Counted from the first letter of the stretch, positions 18,929 through 28,687 are shown. The stretch is 64,000 nucleotides of DNA from Bacteroidota bacterium (GCA_025059945.1 JANXDC010000016.1:1-64000), one strand, 5' to 3'. The notes: generated from the letters alone by a model not told the origin. Program-made: numbers and translations.

Positions 18929-19867
18929 ATGAAAGTCAGCATCGTAGGGGCCGGCAACGTGGGGGCTACGGTGGCCGACGTGCTAGCCCGTATGGATCTG
19001 GTCCAAGAGGTCGTGCTCGTGGACATCAAAGAGGGGCTACCCCAAGGCAAGGCGCTCGACATCGCGCAAAGTGGCCCGATTGCGGGCTTTGACACCCGTC
19101 TTATCGGCACGCAAGACTACGGCCCCACGGAGGGCTCGAACATCTGTGTCATCACGGCGGGCCTGCCCCGCAGGCCCGGTATGAGCCGGGACGATCTACT
19201 GGACGCCAACTCGCGCATCGTACAAGAGGTCACGGAAAACCTCGTGCGGCGCTCTCCGGATGCGATCCTGATCGTCGTTTCCAATCCGCTGGACGTCATG
19301 ACCTACGTGGCCTACGAGACGAGCGGCTTTGAACCTCAGCGGGTCTTCGGTATGGCCGGGGTCTTGGATACGGCCCGCTACCGGGCCTTCATCGCCGAGG
19401 CCCTCAAGGTTTCGGTGCGCGACGTTCAGGCGCTCCTGCTGGGAGGGCACGGGGATACGATGGTTCCCCTGCCCCGTTATACAAGCGTGGCGGGGATCCC
19501 GGTAACGGAGCTGTTAGATGAACGGACCCTGGCCCAGATCGTGGAACGCACCCGATACGGCGGCGGGGAGATCGTAAACCTGCTGGGCACCAGCGCCTGG
19601 TACGCCCCTGGAACGGCCGTGGTCGAGATGATCGAGGCCATCATCAAGGACAGCAACCGGATTCTGCCCGTCGCGGCCTGGTTAACGGGTCAGTACGGGA
19701 TCCGCGACCTCTTCCTCGGGGTCCCTGTCAAGCTCGGCCGAGGAGGCATCAAGGAGGTGATCGAACTCAAGCTGACCGAAGAGGAGCGGAGGCTTTTGCA
19801 TCGATCGGCCGAACATGTTCGCGAGCTCCTGGAAGCCTATAAACGCATTGCCGCGACGCGGACGTAG
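18929..19867 (+). CDS. mdh: Malate dehydrogenase (LDH-like type)
   Basis: A 312-residue NAD-dependent enzyme that interconverts malate and oxaloacetate in the TCA cycle. The Rossmann motif VGAGNVGAT begins at residue 6 and the cofactor Asp is in VLVDI. The substrate loop reads [12 protein letters not shown], with the arginines that select malate over lactate. The catalytic His is in GGHGDTMVP. It is the short tetrameric LDH-like form common in Bacteroidota and Chlorobi. AAGGGGA precedes the ATG. Confidence 0.95.
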   Translation: MKVSIVGAGNVGATVADVLARMDLVQEVVLVDIKEGLPQGKALDIAQSGPIAGFDTRLIGTQDYGPTEGSNICVITAGLPRRPGMSRDDLLDANSRIVQEVTENLVRRSPDAILIVVSNPLDVMTYVAYETSGFEPQRVFGMAGVLDTARYRAFIAEALKVSVRDVQALLLGGHGDTMVPLPRYTSVAGIPVTELLDERTLAQIVERTRYGGGEIVNLLGTSAWYAPGTAVVEMIEAIIKDSNRILPVAAWLTGQYGIRDLFLGVPVKLGRGGIKEVIELKLTEEERRLLHRSAEHVRELLEAYKRIAATRT

Positions 19868-19935
19868 GCCCTTCACCAAGCCGCTGAGGCCTCGGCTAAG
19901 CGCGGACGGTGTCTTGCTATTTAAGGGAGCAGGCC

Positions 19936-20685
19936 ATGAAGAGCATACGCTACGGTGCCTGGTTGCTAGCAGCCCTTCTGGGGCTGGGTTGCGGAAAGAC
20001 CGAAAAGCCGTATTTCTCCGGCTCCATCGGGGCCACCTGGACTTACGACGTCTACAGCTTTCGGCAGGCCAACGAGGCCGATCGCACCAAAACGGGAGAG
20101 CGCACCACGCAGAACGCAGCTGAGGTCTCCATCGGCGGGCGCTCGGCTATCTTGCAGCGCAATGTTACGGGTTCGGCTGTAGACACGACGTACGTGCACC
20201 TGGATGGGGATGGCAACCTCTGGCGCTACTACCGCAGCCCTCGAGAGGTACTAGGAGCCCTGACCGCCTCGATTCGCGTCACGGGAGGTTTCAGCCCTAG
20301 CTGGCAGCCCTTTATCCGTTGGGATGCCGGGGCCTCTGGCTATAGCTTTTTCCCGTCAGGGCCCTACCAGGTGCAGGGCGTCCTGAGCGGGCTCAGCTTC
20401 ACGGGCACTTTACAGGTCAACTCCACCGGCCGCCAGGTGGGCATCGAAACCGTCACAGTGCCAGCTGGCACGTTTCGCGATGCGGCCAAGTTTGTGCTCA
20501 ACGCCGCCCTGCAGGGCAACCTGCAGTCGCCCGCGGGCCCGATAAACGTCACCGTACCCGTTACGATCACCGTTTGGGTCGCCCGGGGGGCGGGGATCAT
20601 ACGCCAAAGGACAGATCCCATTACGGTTTTCACCGAAACCCTGGCGGGCACCATTTGGGAGCTACGTTCCGTATCGGGCTTTTAG
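19936..20685 (+). CDS. Predicted lipoprotein, DUF3108-like
   Basis: A 249-residue protein with a short signal peptide and the lipobox LGLGC (Cys19), so it should be membrane-attached. The body is beta-rich; VPAGTFRDAAKF followed by a GAGIIRQ segment resembles secreted DUF3108-like proteins, but I cannot name a function. AAGGGAG supports the start. Its TAG stop interlocks with the TAA stop of the facing gene in the 4 bp TTAG at 20682-20685. It begins 68 bases after mdh. Confidence 0.7.
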   Translation: MKSIRYGAWLLAALLGLGCGKTEKPYFSGSIGATWTYDVYSFRQANEADRTKTGERTTQNAAEVSIGGRSAILQRNVTGSAVDTTYVHLDGDGNLWRYYRSPREVLGALTASIRVTGGFSPSWQPFIRWDAGASGYSFFPSGPYQVQGVLSGLSFTGTLQVNSTGRQVGIETVTVPAGTFRDAAKFVLNAALQGNLQSPAGPINVTVPVTITVWVARGAGIIRQRTDPITVFTETLAGTIWELRSVSGF

Positions 20686-21731
20686 CTGCTTTCAGGGGCC
20701 GGAAGCGCGAAAAAAAGCAGCCGCTGAGGGTGTCCCTCGTACACGCCAAAGTTCTCGCATAGCAGCCAGCCGCCCCACCACGGGCTTTGGGGCGTACGGA
20801 AGACGAGCTCTAGCTCCCGCAGCTGAGGCCCGATTTCGGCCGTCGAACCGGGCCAAGGTCGGTAAGGGGCGGGGCCAACGAAGAGCAACACGCTCGATTC
20901 AACGGGTCGGATGAGATGAAACGGATTAAGCGGCGGTTGCACACAAGAGCTCGTAGCTGCGCATCGGATGCGTAGCCGCACGATGGCCCAGAGGCTGCCT
21001 GGCTGAGGCCTCCAAGGGCCTCCGCCCTCTACGGGCAGGGCGCGTTCAGTCAGTTCTAAGCCGATCACGCTGAACTCCCAGCCGTTATAGAGCCGAACGG
21101 AGCTTCCCACAGGCAGAGCCGTATCCGGTAGAAGCCCCTCCAGACCGGGATGCTTAGTGCCCAGGTACACAAGCGCTACAGGTCGCAGCTCCGTGTAGCG
21201 GGTAAAGGGAAACAGGGGGGAAACCCCCTCTCGGAAGCTTCCAAGCCGCAGATATATCGGAACGTAGCCACTGCGCACGGCGAAACGCACCCGCATGCGG
21301 CGCTCCCATCCTGGGGGCTCTTGTCCTGTCGTCCCGGGTATGCCTGGCTGACCGTCCACCTGCCCATTCCATAGGGCCCGGAAAAGGCCCCTACCGGGGT
21401 CAAATACCACAAGCATGAGCCCGATTCCTTGGTTAGAGCCAGCGGGAAAGAAAAAGGGGTTCATCCAACCTTCTCCGGCCTCCGGACCAAGCCGACGCAG
21501 CGTGACGGAAACCTCCACATGGGGTCCGGTCAGGGATACGTGTTCGATTCGGATCACGTAAGCCCCTATACGCGTCGGCGCCTCCCGAGGCAGGCGCGGC
21601 AGGGATTGCACCTCCTGAAACTCTAGCTCCGCCTCTAAGAGCGCGGGGTCGCTTTCCGGCTCTACGAGTGGCGTTACGCGATCGCAGGCGCTGGCGACGA
21701 GAGCCAATAGCAGGTATCCGAGGCGCTTCAT
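20682..21731 (-). CDS. Predicted lipoprotein of unknown function
   Basis: A 349-residue protein with a signal peptide and lipobox VASAC (Cys16). The mature part is proline- and aromatic-rich and mostly beta-strand in character, with two cysteines close together (CAATSSC). I do not recognise a family. GAGGAG upstream supports the ATG, and a candidate promoter plus a 17-bp palindrome lie just upstream. The 3' end interlocks with the facing lipoprotein gene. Confidence 0.7.
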   Translation of the reverse strand: MKRLGYLLLALVASACDRVTPLVEPESDPALLEAELEFQEVQSLPRLPREAPTRIGAYVIRIEHVSLTGPHVEVSVTLRRLGPEAGEGWMNPFFFPAGSNQGIGLMLVVFDPGRGLFRALWNGQVDGQPGIPGTTGQEPPGWERRMRVRFAVRSGYVPIYLRLGSFREGVSPLFPFTRYTELRPVALVYLGTKHPGLEGLLPDTALPVGSSVRLYNGWEFSVIGLELTERALPVEGGGPWRPQPGSLWAIVRLRIRCAATSSCVQPPLNPFHLIRPVESSVLLFVGPAPYRPWPGSTAEIGPQLRELELVFRTPQSPWWGGWLLCENFGVYEGHPQRLLFFALPAPESS

Positions 21732-21763
21732 AGGCGGATTCTCCTCAACTAGATATCCAAAAA

Positions 21764-21790
21764 CAATTATCCGGAAGCTCAGCGCGTCAA
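21764..21790 (-). promoter_or_regulatory. Candidate promoter of the leftward lipoprotein gene
   Basis: On the minus strand, TTGACG begins at 21790 and TAATTG spans 21769-21764, with 18 bases from TTG to TA. It is 32 bases upstream of the ATG. A perfect palindrome lies 11 bases upstream of the -33 element. Confidence 0.45.
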
Positions 21791-21800
21791 GCGTTCGGCA

Positions 21801-21817
21801 AAAAGACCGGGTCTTTT
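21801..21817. repeat. 17-bp perfect palindrome, possible operator
   Basis: AAAAGACC-G-GGTCTTTT, two 8-base arms around a single central G. The loop is too short for a transcript hairpin, so protein binding is more likely. It lies just upstream of the candidate promoter of the leftward lipoprotein gene. Confidence 0.45.
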
Positions 21818-22096
21818 CGGTTGCGCTTCTATCGCGAGTGCGGGCAAATTCGATCCGTCATGTGCCAAAACGATTCCGCAAGCTAGCCGCCCGAGCGCGC
21901 AAGGCACACCCCATATCCAGGTAGATCGCGGACGAACGCTCTCGATGTCGGATTTTTGCAAAACTAGACAGAGAATGTCTCGGTTGCTCAGTTTTCCGTA
22001 GGCACTGCGAATGGCGAGGTGCGATGGTGCCCGCCTTCCTTTAGGATTTGGCAGCATAGGCCGGTTGAAGGGAAACGCTCCGTTTGTGAAGTCGGT
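21818..22096. other. Intergenic region without a supported gene
   Basis: About 280 bases between the leftward lipoprotein gene and the rightward epimerase gene. A short inverted repeat, AGACA-gagaa-TGTCT, lies near 21967-21981. Frames are open on both strands but show no family resemblance or ribosome binding site. I could not place a convincing promoter for the epimerase. Confidence 0.4.
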
Positions 22097-23083
22097 ATGA
22101 TCGTGGCCGTTACGGGCGCCACAGGGCTAGTGGGCTCCCACGTGGTTCGGGCGCTTCTGCGCAGGGGGCTAAAGGTGCGCGCCCTCGTTCGCCGTCCGGA
22201 TCGCCTGGATGTGCTCTCCGATTGCCTTTCTTCCGTGGAGTTCGTCCCCGGAGACATAGAGGATCCAGAGGCTCTGCGGGCGTTGCTCAGGGAAGCCGAC
22301 GCGGCTGTGCATGCGGCGGCCCTGGTGGCTTTTCATCCGCGCTGGCGGGCGCAGATGCGGCGCGTAAACGTGCGCGGCACCGCTTGTCTTGTCGACGTCG
22401 CCCTGCAGACCGGGCTTAAGCGGTTGGTGCATCTCAGTTCCGTGGCCGCCCTGGGGCTTCCAGAGGATGAGGAGCCGATCGATGGCGCGTTACGTTTCGG
22501 ATTTCCCGCATGGTCCTCGTATTACGGCTACACGAAATACCTAGCTGAGCTTGAGGTGTATCGGGGCATCGCCGAGGGGCTTCCGGCCGTCCTGCTGAAT
22601 CCGGCTTTGGTTTTCGGACCAGGGCGCATCCGCGAGGGGACAGGACGGCTCTTTTGGGCCCTCCATCGGGGTTGGATTCGTTGCTATCCTCCGGGCCGGG
22701 TCGCCTCCGTAGACGCCCGGGATGTGGCCGAGGCCGTCTGCTTGGCCCTGGAGAAAGGCACGGTAGGCCGCCGCTACGTGCTGTCGGCGCAAGAGCAGTC
22801 GTTTCGAGAGCTTTTGGCGGAGATCGCCCACGCGCTAGGACGGCCTGTGCCTGAGCGCCCCATAGGGGCGCACGCGCTGCGCTGGCTCGGCTGGATTGGG
22901 GAGGCATGGGGGTGGATTAGCCCCAAGCCCGTAGGACTGACGCGAGAGATCGCGCAGGCCGCTTGTCGGACCCCACGCTACGACGTTCGAATGGCTCAAG
23001 AGGAACTGGGGGTGGTCTTCCGCCCCTTTTCCGAAACCGCGGCCGATACCGTAGCGCATTACCGAACCACAGGGCAGCTTTAG
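22097..23083 (+). CDS. NAD(P)-dependent epimerase/dehydratase (extended SDR family)
   Basis: A 328-residue extended short-chain dehydrogenase. The Rossmann motif TGATGLVGSHVVRALL is at the N-terminus, a Ser in HLSSVAALG and the catalytic YxxxK is YGYTK (after SSY). It resembles the NAD-dependent nucleotide-sugar epimerase or dihydroflavonol reductase-like group; the exact substrate cannot be read from sequence. The frame is open to 22019, but the Rossmann fold begins at this ATG. The NagB/PIG-L gene follows 63 bases later. Confidence 0.85.
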   Translation: MIVAVTGATGLVGSHVVRALLRRGLKVRALVRRPDRLDVLSDCLSSVEFVPGDIEDPEALRALLREADAAVHAAALVAFHPRWRAQMRRVNVRGTACLVDVALQTGLKRLVHLSSVAALGLPEDEEPIDGALRFGFPAWSSYYGYTKYLAELEVYRGIAEGLPAVLLNPALVFGPGRIREGTGRLFWALHRGWIRCYPPGRVASVDARDVAEAVCLALEKGTVGRRYVLSAQEQSFRELLAEIAHALGRPVPERPIGAHALRWLGWIGEAWGWISPKPVGLTREIAQAACRTPRYDVRMAQEELGVVFRPFSETAADTVAHYRTTGQL

Positions 23084-23146
23084 GCGCGATCGCGCACCCG
23101 AGATGCCTATTTGCCGAACGCCTCAACAAGCAGGGATCACGTCCAT

Positions 23147-25084
23147 ATGGCCTCACGCGTTCACAAATCGCCTGCGCACCCCGAATCCGCAAGCGCTCGC
23201 ACCTTGGCCACGTATATCAACGCCGGCACAAGCCGGGAAAAGATCCCCGTGCTCATCTTCGAAGACCCCCATCAGATGGCCGTGCAGGTCGCCAAGAAGA
23301 TCGTGCGCTTGATCGAGGAGAAACGCGCCGTCGGCGACTGGGCTGTCCTGGGTCTGCCCACCGGCAGCACCCCCATCGGGGTTTATCAGGAGCTTGTGCG
23401 CCTGCACCGGGAGGAGGGCGTGGACTTCTCGAACGTCGTCACGTTCAACCTAGACGAATACTACCCGATGCACCCCGACTCGCTGCAGAGCTACCACCGC
23501 TTTATGTGGGAGAACCTCTTTGAGCATCTCGATATCCCCCCCGATCAGATCTTCATCCCGCGAGGGGATATTCCGCGCGAGGCCGTCGAGGAACACTGTC
23601 AGTGGTATGAGCGCATGATCCGCAAATACGGCGGGCTGGATCTGGTGCTGTTGGGCATCGGCCGCTCCGGGCATATCGGCTTCAACGAGCCCGGATCGGA
23701 CCGTTCCACGCGCACGCGCCTGGTCGTACTCGATGAGATCACGCGCAAGGACGCTGCCAGCGACTTCTTCGGAGCTGAAAACGTGCCCCGAGAGGCCATC
23801 ACCATGGGGGTGGGTACGATCCTGGAGGCCCGCGAGGTTATCCTCATGGCCACCGGGGAACACAAGGCGGCCATCATCCAGCGCGCGGTTGAGGGGGAGA
23901 TCTCCCGTCAAGTGCCGGCCTCCTTCCTGCAGGAGCATCCGAGCGCGTTCGTCTACGTCGACCGGGCGGCTGCCGCGGAGCTGACGCGCGTCAAGACCCC
24001 CTGGCTCGTCATGGACGTACCGTGGGACGATGCGTTGGCCAAGCGAGCCGTGATCTGGCTCTCCAAGCAGGTGGGCAAGCCCATCTTGCATCTGGAGAGC
24101 GCCGATTTCTACAACCACCACCTGCACGCCCTCGTGCACCGCTACGGGGACGTGGACCGGCTCTGTCTGCGGATTTACGAAGACCTCCGGAGCCGGATCT
24201 ACTACGCCGACCGGCTGCCGAAGCGCAAGCGCTTGATCGTTTTTAGCCCCCATCCCGATGACGACGTCATCTCCATGGGCGGCACGCTGCGCAAGCTCGT
24301 CGAAAACCATAACACCGTGGTCGTGGCCTACATGACCAACGGCAGCGTGGCTGTTTTCGACAACGACGTGCGCCGGCATCTGCGCTTCGTGGAGATGGCC
24401 TCTGGCATACTGGGCATCACGGGCGAAGCCCTAGAGCGCCTGCGCCGGGAGCGAGATCGGATCTTCGAGTTTTTCCGCCGCAAGCGGCCCGGGGAGGTAG
24501 ACCTGCCCGAGGTGCAGGCCCTGAAGGCCTACATCCGATACTCGGAAGCCATCGCGGCCCTGGAGACGATCGGTTTGGGCCCAGAAGCGGCTCGCTTTCT
24601 GGACATGCCGTTTTACAAGACCGGTCAGGTGCGCAAGCTCCCGATCAGCCAAGCCGACATCGCGATCGTACTGGGCCTTCTGCGAGAGCTGGAGCCATAT
24701 GCGATCTTCGTCGCAGGCGATCTTTCCGATCCCCACGGCACCCATCGGATGTGCTATAACGCCATCATGGCCGCCCTGGAGCAGTACGAGGCCGCAGGGT
24801 ACGCCCGCCCCCAGGTCTGGCTCTATCGAGGCGCCTGGCAGGAGTGGGGGTTGGAGGAGGCGACCGTGTTCGTGCCCATGTCGAAATCCGAGCTAGAGTG
24901 GAAAATCGAGGCCATCTTTAAACACGAAAGCCAAAAAGATCGGGCTATGTTCCCGGGCGCTTACGATGATCGGGAGTTCTGGCAGCGTGCGCGCGATCGC
25001 AACCAGGGCACGGCCCGTGAGCTGGATCAGCTGGGCTTGCCGGCCTTCTACGCCGTGGAGGCCTTCCTTGTGCAAGGCCTCTAG
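23147..25084 (+). CDS. NagB-like sugar-phosphate deaminase fused to a PIG-L deacetylase domain
   Basis: A 645-residue two-domain protein, the long NagB form seen in Bacteroidota. Residues about 35-300 are the glucosamine-6-phosphate deaminase/isomerase domain: LPTGSTPIGVYQEL (phosphate binding) and FNLDEYYPM. The active-site block reads GIGRSGHIGFNEPG; E. coli NagB has Asp where Ser stands here. Residues about 365-640 are a PIG-L/LmbE domain with the zinc motif FSPHPDDDVISMGG and a later DPHGTHR. Likely roles are amino-sugar deacetylation and deamination to fructose-6-phosphate; specificity is inferred. The ATG chosen follows homology; a TTG at 23111 would add 12 residues. Confidence 0.85.
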   Translation: MASRVHKSPAHPESASARTLATYINAGTSREKIPVLIFEDPHQMAVQVAKKIVRLIEEKRAVGDWAVLGLPTGSTPIGVYQELVRLHREEGVDFSNVVTFNLDEYYPMHPDSLQSYHRFMWENLFEHLDIPPDQIFIPRGDIPREAVEEHCQWYERMIRKYGGLDLVLLGIGRSGHIGFNEPGSDRSTRTRLVVLDEITRKDAASDFFGAENVPREAITMGVGTILEAREVILMATGEHKAAIIQRAVEGEISRQVPASFLQEHPSAFVYVDRAAAAELTRVKTPWLVMDVPWDDALAKRAVIWLSKQVGKPILHLESADFYNHHLHALVHRYGDVDRLCLRIYEDLRSRIYYADRLPKRKRLIVFSPHPDDDVISMGGTLRKLVENHNTVVVAYMTNGSVAVFDNDVRRHLRFVEMASGILGITGEALERLRRERDRIFEFFRRKRPGEVDLPEVQALKAYIRYSEAIAALETIGLGPEAARFLDMPFYKTGQVRKLPISQADIAIVLGLLRELEPYAIFVAGDLSDPHGTHRMCYNAIMAALEQYEAAGYARPQVWLYRGAWQEWGLEEATVFVPMSKSELEWKIEAIFKHESQKDRAMFPGAYDDREFWQRARDRNQGTARELDQLGLPAFYAVEAFLVQGL

Positions 25085-25089
25085 TTTCC

Positions 25090-25121
25090 TTGACTTTACG
25101 CGCCGAAGCCGGCTATTTTTG
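25090..25121 (+). promoter_or_regulatory. Promoter of the rplM-rpsI-rpsB-tsf operon
   Basis: TTG at 25090-25092 (within TTGACT), 21 bases, then TATTTTTG at 25114-25121, a perfect TAnnTTTG. It begins 5 bases after the preceding stop codon. Confidence 0.75.
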
Positions 25122-25158
25122 CGCGCTCTCTTTATAGGCAGCCGGAGTCGCGGTGCAG

Positions 25159-25590
25159 ATGCATAAGACATATCAAGCCAGGCCAGGCGAAGTGGAGCGC
25201 AAATGGTACCTAGTCGACGCCGAAGGCAAGACCCTGGGTCGCCTGGCCAGTCGGATCGCGGCGATTCTGCGGGGCAAGCATAAGCCCCAATATACGCCCC
25301 ACGTGGATGTCGGCGATTTCGTGGTCGTTATCAATGCCGATAAGATCCGGCTCACGGGTCGGAAGTGGACGCAGAAGCTCTATTGGCGTCACAGCGGCTA
25401 TCCCGGTGGGGTGAAAACGGAGACGGCGCGGGACCTGGCGCAGCGGCGGCCGGAGCGGCTCTTGGAGCTTGCTGTCCGCGGGATGCTGCCCAACACGGTT
25501 TTGGGGCGGGCGCAGTTTCGGAAACTGAAAGTGTACGCCGGGCCGGTCCATCCGCATCAAGCCCAGCAGCCGGAACGGATCGAACTGTGA
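25159..25590 (+). CDS. rplM: 50S ribosomal protein L13
   Basis: A 143-residue early-assembly large-subunit protein. The N-terminal [16 protein letters not shown] and central SGYPGGVK motifs are diagnostic, as is the VRGMLP segment. The start is ambiguous: ATG at 25159 gives MHKTYQAR, while GTG at 25153 lies at better spacing (6 bases) from GGAG at 25143-25146. It is the first gene of the ribosomal operon. Confidence 0.96.
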   Translation: MHKTYQARPGEVERKWYLVDAEGKTLGRLASRIAAILRGKHKPQYTPHVDVGDFVVVINADKIRLTGRKWTQKLYWRHSGYPGGVKTETARDLAQRRPERLLELAVRGMLPNTVLGRAQFRKLKVYAGPVHPHQAQQPERIEL

Positions 25591-25600
25591 GGGGGCCATT

Positions 25601-25993
25601 ATGGCGTTGATCCAATATCAGGCCGTTGGCAGACGCAAGACGAGCACAGCACGCGTGTATCTGCGGCCCGGCACGGGGCAGATCACGGTCAACAAGCGCC
25701 CCTTTGAGGTGTACTTCCCCCTTGCTTGGCATCGGGAAGAGGTCCTGCAACCGCTCAAGTTAACCGGCACACTGGGCCAGTTCGATATAACGGCGACCAT
25801 CCGCGGCGGGGGCACGACCGGACAGGTCGGTGCGATGCGCTTGGGCATCGCGCGCGCCTTGGTGCGGTACAACGAAGCCTTCCAGGAGCCCCTGCGCAAC
25901 GCAGGTCTGCTCACCCGTGATCCGCGCATGGTGGAGCGCAAGAAGTACGGCCAACCCAAGGCCCGCAAGCGCTTCCAGTTCAGCAAGCGGTAA
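25601..25993 (+). CDS. rpsI: 30S ribosomal protein S9
   Basis: A 130-residue small-subunit protein. The [13 protein letters not shown]-terminus, the [19 protein letters not shown] core and the basic C-terminal tail ending KRFQFSKR, which reaches the P-site tRNA, are all present. GAGGGGG lies upstream of the ATG, 10 bases after rplM. Confidence 0.97.
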   Translation: MALIQYQAVGRRKTSTARVYLRPGTGQITVNKRPFEVYFPLAWHREEVLQPLKLTGTLGQFDITATIRGGGTTGQVGAMRLGIARALVRYNEAFQEPLRNAGLLTRDPRMVERKKYGQPKARKRFQFSKR

Positions 25994-26087
25994 AAGGCGC
26001 TTTCCCGCATACAACCTCTGCCTGGGCGCATTCAGCTGGATGTGCAGGCGGAGAGCACACATACGTCTGGACCGCCGCGGTGGAGTG

Positions 26088-26105
26088 TCCCGCCTCGGGG
26101 CGGGA
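26088..26105 (+). promoter_or_regulatory. Hairpin in the rpsI-rpsB intergenic leader
   Basis: A perfect 7-bp stem TCCCGCC/GGCGGGA closed by a TCGG tetraloop lies in the 167-base gap upstream of rpsB. There is no T-run, so it is not a simple terminator. A role in autoregulation by S2 or in RNA processing is possible but inferred. Confidence 0.4.
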
Positions 26106-26160
26106 TGGCCGGGCGGGAGGAAGGGCGTAGAGGCGAAACTCCAAACCGAAAGGATGGGTC

Positions 26161-26976
26161 ATGAGCGTTGTTGCCGAACCCCGCGCGCATCGGGTCAGCC
26201 TGGAGGAGCTTCTACAAGCGGGCTGTCATTTTGGGCACTTGACGCGCAGGTGGAATCCCAAGATGCGCGACTTTATCCTCATGGAGCGCAACGGGATCCA
26301 CATCATCGATCTGCATCGCACGCAGCAGTTGCTCGACGAAGCCTACGAGGCCGTTGTCGAAATTGTCAAATCAGGCAAGCAAGTCCTGTTTGTGGGCACC
26401 AAAAAACAGGCCCAAGAGATTATCCGCCGTGAGGCCGAGCGCTGCGGCATGCCTTACGTCGTGGAGCGCTGGCTGGGGGGTATGCTTACGAACTTTGCCA
26501 CCATCCGGCGTGCTATCAAGCGCATGGAGCTGATCGCCCGCATGGAGACCGACGGAACCTTCGAGAGCATCACCAAAAAGGAGCGCCTGATGCTCATCCG
26601 GGAGCGCGAAAAGCTCGAGAAGGTCTTCGCCGGCGTGGCGGAGATGACCCGGCTTCCCGGCGGTGTTTTCGTCGTCGACACCAAACGCGAACACATCGCC
26701 GTATCCGAAGCAAACCGGCTGGGCATTCCCGTCATCGCCATGGTGGACACCAACAGCGATCCAGAGCTCATCGACTACCCCATTCCCTCCAACGACGATG
26801 CGGCCCGGGCCATTGAGCTCATCACGCGTTTGATCGCGGATGCCGTCTTAGAGGGTCAGGCCGCGCGCAAGCGGGAGGAGGCCATCGCCCGTGCCGAGCG
26901 CAGCAAGCGCGCCACGGGACGGGATAAGGCCGGGGCCGAGTCGGATATGCCCGAAAACGAGGGATCTTCGCTATGA
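26161..26976 (+). CDS. rpsB: 30S ribosomal protein S2
   Basis: A 271-residue small-subunit protein. The family motifs [15 protein letters not shown] near the N-terminus, [10 protein letters not shown] in the middle and the [24 protein letters not shown] block are clear. A charged C-terminal tail of about 35 residues extends beyond the core. AAAGGA precedes the ATG, and the stop overlaps tsf as ATGA (26973-26976). Confidence 0.97.
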   Translation: MSVVAEPRAHRVSLEELLQAGCHFGHLTRRWNPKMRDFILMERNGIHIIDLHRTQQLLDEAYEAVVEIVKSGKQVLFVGTKKQAQEIIRREAERCGMPYVVERWLGGMLTNFATIRRAIKRMELIARMETDGTFESITKKERLMLIREREKLEKVFAGVAEMTRLPGGVFVVDTKREHIAVSEANRLGIPVIAMVDTNSDPELIDYPIPSNDDAARAIELITRLIADAVLEGQAARKREEAIARAERSKRATGRDKAGAESDMPENEGSSL

Positions 26977-27815
26977 TCACCGCTGCGGACGTAAAACGAC
27001 TCCGGGACCTGACCGGAGCTGGGATGATGGACTGCAAACAAGCCCTCGAAGAAGCAGGGGGCGACATCCAGAAGGCCATCGAGATTTTGCGCAAAAAGGG
27101 CCAAAAAGTGGCCGCTAAGCGCGCCGAACGCGTGGCCTCCGAGGGGGTTGTGGTGGCTCGGGTCAGCCCGGACGGCAAGCGAGGGGTTTTGGTGGAGGTG
27201 AACTGCGAGACCGATTTCGTGGCCCGCAGCGAGGACTTTGTGTGCTTTGCCGATCGCGTGGCGGAGCTCGCGCTGGCCCACGCGCCTGCGGATCTGGAGG
27301 CCCTGCAGGCCCTATCCTATGGGGAGGGGCGCACGGTGGCCGAAGCGCTACACGAACTCGTAGGCAAAATAGGCGAAAAGATCGAGATCGCCCGCTTCAC
27401 CGTACTCCAAGCTCAGGGCGTGCTGGTGGCCTACGTGCACCCGGGCAATAAGCTGGCCGTTCTGGTGGACATCGAGGCCAGCGGGGAGCTGCTTCAGAGC
27501 TTGGGCCGCGACATGGCCATGCAGGTGGCCGCGATGAACCCGGTGGCCCTGGACCGGGAGTCTGTGCCCGCCGAGATCCGGGAGCGGGAGCTGGAGATCG
27601 CCCGGGAGCAGGCCCGGGCCGAAGGCAAGCCTGAGGCCATTGTGGAGCGCATCGCCCAGGGGAAGCTGGAGAAGTTCTACAAGGAGCATGTGCTTCTAGA
27701 ACAGCCCTTCATCAAAGACGGGGAAAAGACGGTATCTGAGGTGCTGCGTGCGCACACAGGGGCGCGCTTGTTCCGCTTCGTGCGCTACATGCTCGGTGAG
27801 CGCCAACTAGGCTAA
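26973..27815 (+). CDS. tsf: Elongation factor Ts
   Basis: A 280-residue nucleotide exchange factor for EF-Tu. The N-terminal UBA-like domain reads [20 protein letters not shown], followed by the core with [12 protein letters not shown], which contains the TDFV sequence contacting EF-Tu, and the C-terminal [16 protein letters not shown] block. It is coupled to rpsB by a 4-base overlap and followed by a strong terminator. Confidence 0.97.
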   Translation: MITAADVKRLRDLTGAGMMDCKQALEEAGGDIQKAIEILRKKGQKVAAKRAERVASEGVVVARVSPDGKRGVLVEVNCETDFVARSEDFVCFADRVAELALAHAPADLEALQALSYGEGRTVAEALHELVGKIGEKIEIARFTVLQAQGVLVAYVHPGNKLAVLVDIEASGELLQSLGRDMAMQVAAMNPVALDRESVPAEIRERELEIAREQARAEGKPEAIVERIAQGKLEKFYKEHVLLEQPFIKDGEKTVSEVLRAHTGARLFRFVRYMLGERQLG

Positions 27816-27833
27816 GGCTTCCGTTTCAGGATG

Positions 27834-27862
27834 AGGCGACCCCCGAAAGGTCGCCTTTTTTG
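27834..27862 (+). terminator. Rho-independent terminator after tsf
   Basis: A perfect 8-bp stem AGGCGACC/GGTCGCCT (27834-27841 and 27849-27856) with loop CCCGAAA is followed directly by TTTTTTG. It separates the rplM-tsf operon from pyrH. Confidence 0.9.
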
Positions 27863-27923
27863 TAGCCTTCGAAGGTGGTCTTTCTCAGGGGCAACACGCT
27901 ATTTTCCCCGCTGGAGGCAGGCT

Positions 27924-28661
27924 ATGGGCTCGTTGCGGTACCGCCGGATCCTGCTTAAGCTCAGTGGTGAGGCCCTCATGGGCCAGCAAGGATACGGCAT
28001 CGATCCGGAGATGCTGAGGCGCTTCGCACACGAAATCTACGAAGTGCACGCCTTGGGTTGTCAGGTGGCCGTCGTCATCGGAGGAGGCAACATCTTCCGG
28101 GGAAGCCAGGCTCAAGCCCTCGGCATGGATCGCGTGCAAGGGGATTACATGGGCATGCTGGCCACGGTGATCAACGCCATGGCCCTGCAAGATGCGCTGG
28201 AAAAGCTAGGCGTGCACACGCGCCTGCAGTCGGCTATCAAGATGGAGCAGATCGCCGAGCCCTTCATCCGCCGGCGCGCCATCCGACACCTGGAAAAGGG
28301 TCGGGTAGTGCTCTTCGGCGCCGGCACAGGCAATCCATATTTCACAACGGATACGGCCGCAAGCCTGCGCGCTATGGAGATCCGAGCTGAGGTGATCCTC
28401 AAGGGGACCCGGGTGGACGGGATTTACGATGCCGATCCGGAGCGGAATCCGGCAGCTGTGCGCTTTGAGCGGATCTCCGGCGCGGATGTGATCCGGTTGG
28501 GCTTGGAGGTGATGGACCTGACGGCTTTCACCTTGTGCCGGGAAAACAATATTCCGATCATCGTCTTTAATATGCATGTACCCGGCAACCTGCGTCGCAT
28601 TGTGCAGGGTGATTCCGTAGGTTCGCTCGTCTACTGGGGCGAGCCGACCCCGGTACTGTAA
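27924..28661 (+). CDS. pyrH: Uridylate kinase
   Basis: A 245-residue amino-acid-kinase-fold enzyme that phosphorylates UMP to UDP. The N-terminus is [14 protein letters not shown], followed by IGGGNIFRG, the UMP-binding [12 protein letters not shown] and the [17 protein letters not shown] loop. GGAGG at 27913-27917 picks this ATG over upstream in-frame codons, which overlap the tsf terminator. Frr follows 26 bases later, a conserved gene pair. Confidence 0.97.
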   Translation: MGSLRYRRILLKLSGEALMGQQGYGIDPEMLRRFAHEIYEVHALGCQVAVVIGGGNIFRGSQAQALGMDRVQGDYMGMLATVINAMALQDALEKLGVHTRLQSAIKMEQIAEPFIRRRAIRHLEKGRVVLFGAGTGNPYFTTDTAASLRAMEIRAEVILKGTRVDGIYDADPERNPAAVRFERISGADVIRLGLEVMDLTAFTLCRENNIPIIVFNMHVPGNLRRIVQGDSVGSLVYWGEPTPVL

Positions 28662-28687
28662 AGACTAGTTTTAGAGGAGGCCGGAGT

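Noticed and set aside
21779-22057. 92-codon minus-strand frame in the lipoprotein-epimerase gap
   Set aside because: No family resemblance, no ribosome binding site, and it covers the palindrome and the candidate promoter.
23450-24379. 309-codon frame opposite the NagB/PIG-L gene
   Set aside because: Shadow of a high-GC gene whose forward frame has unmistakable NagB motifs.
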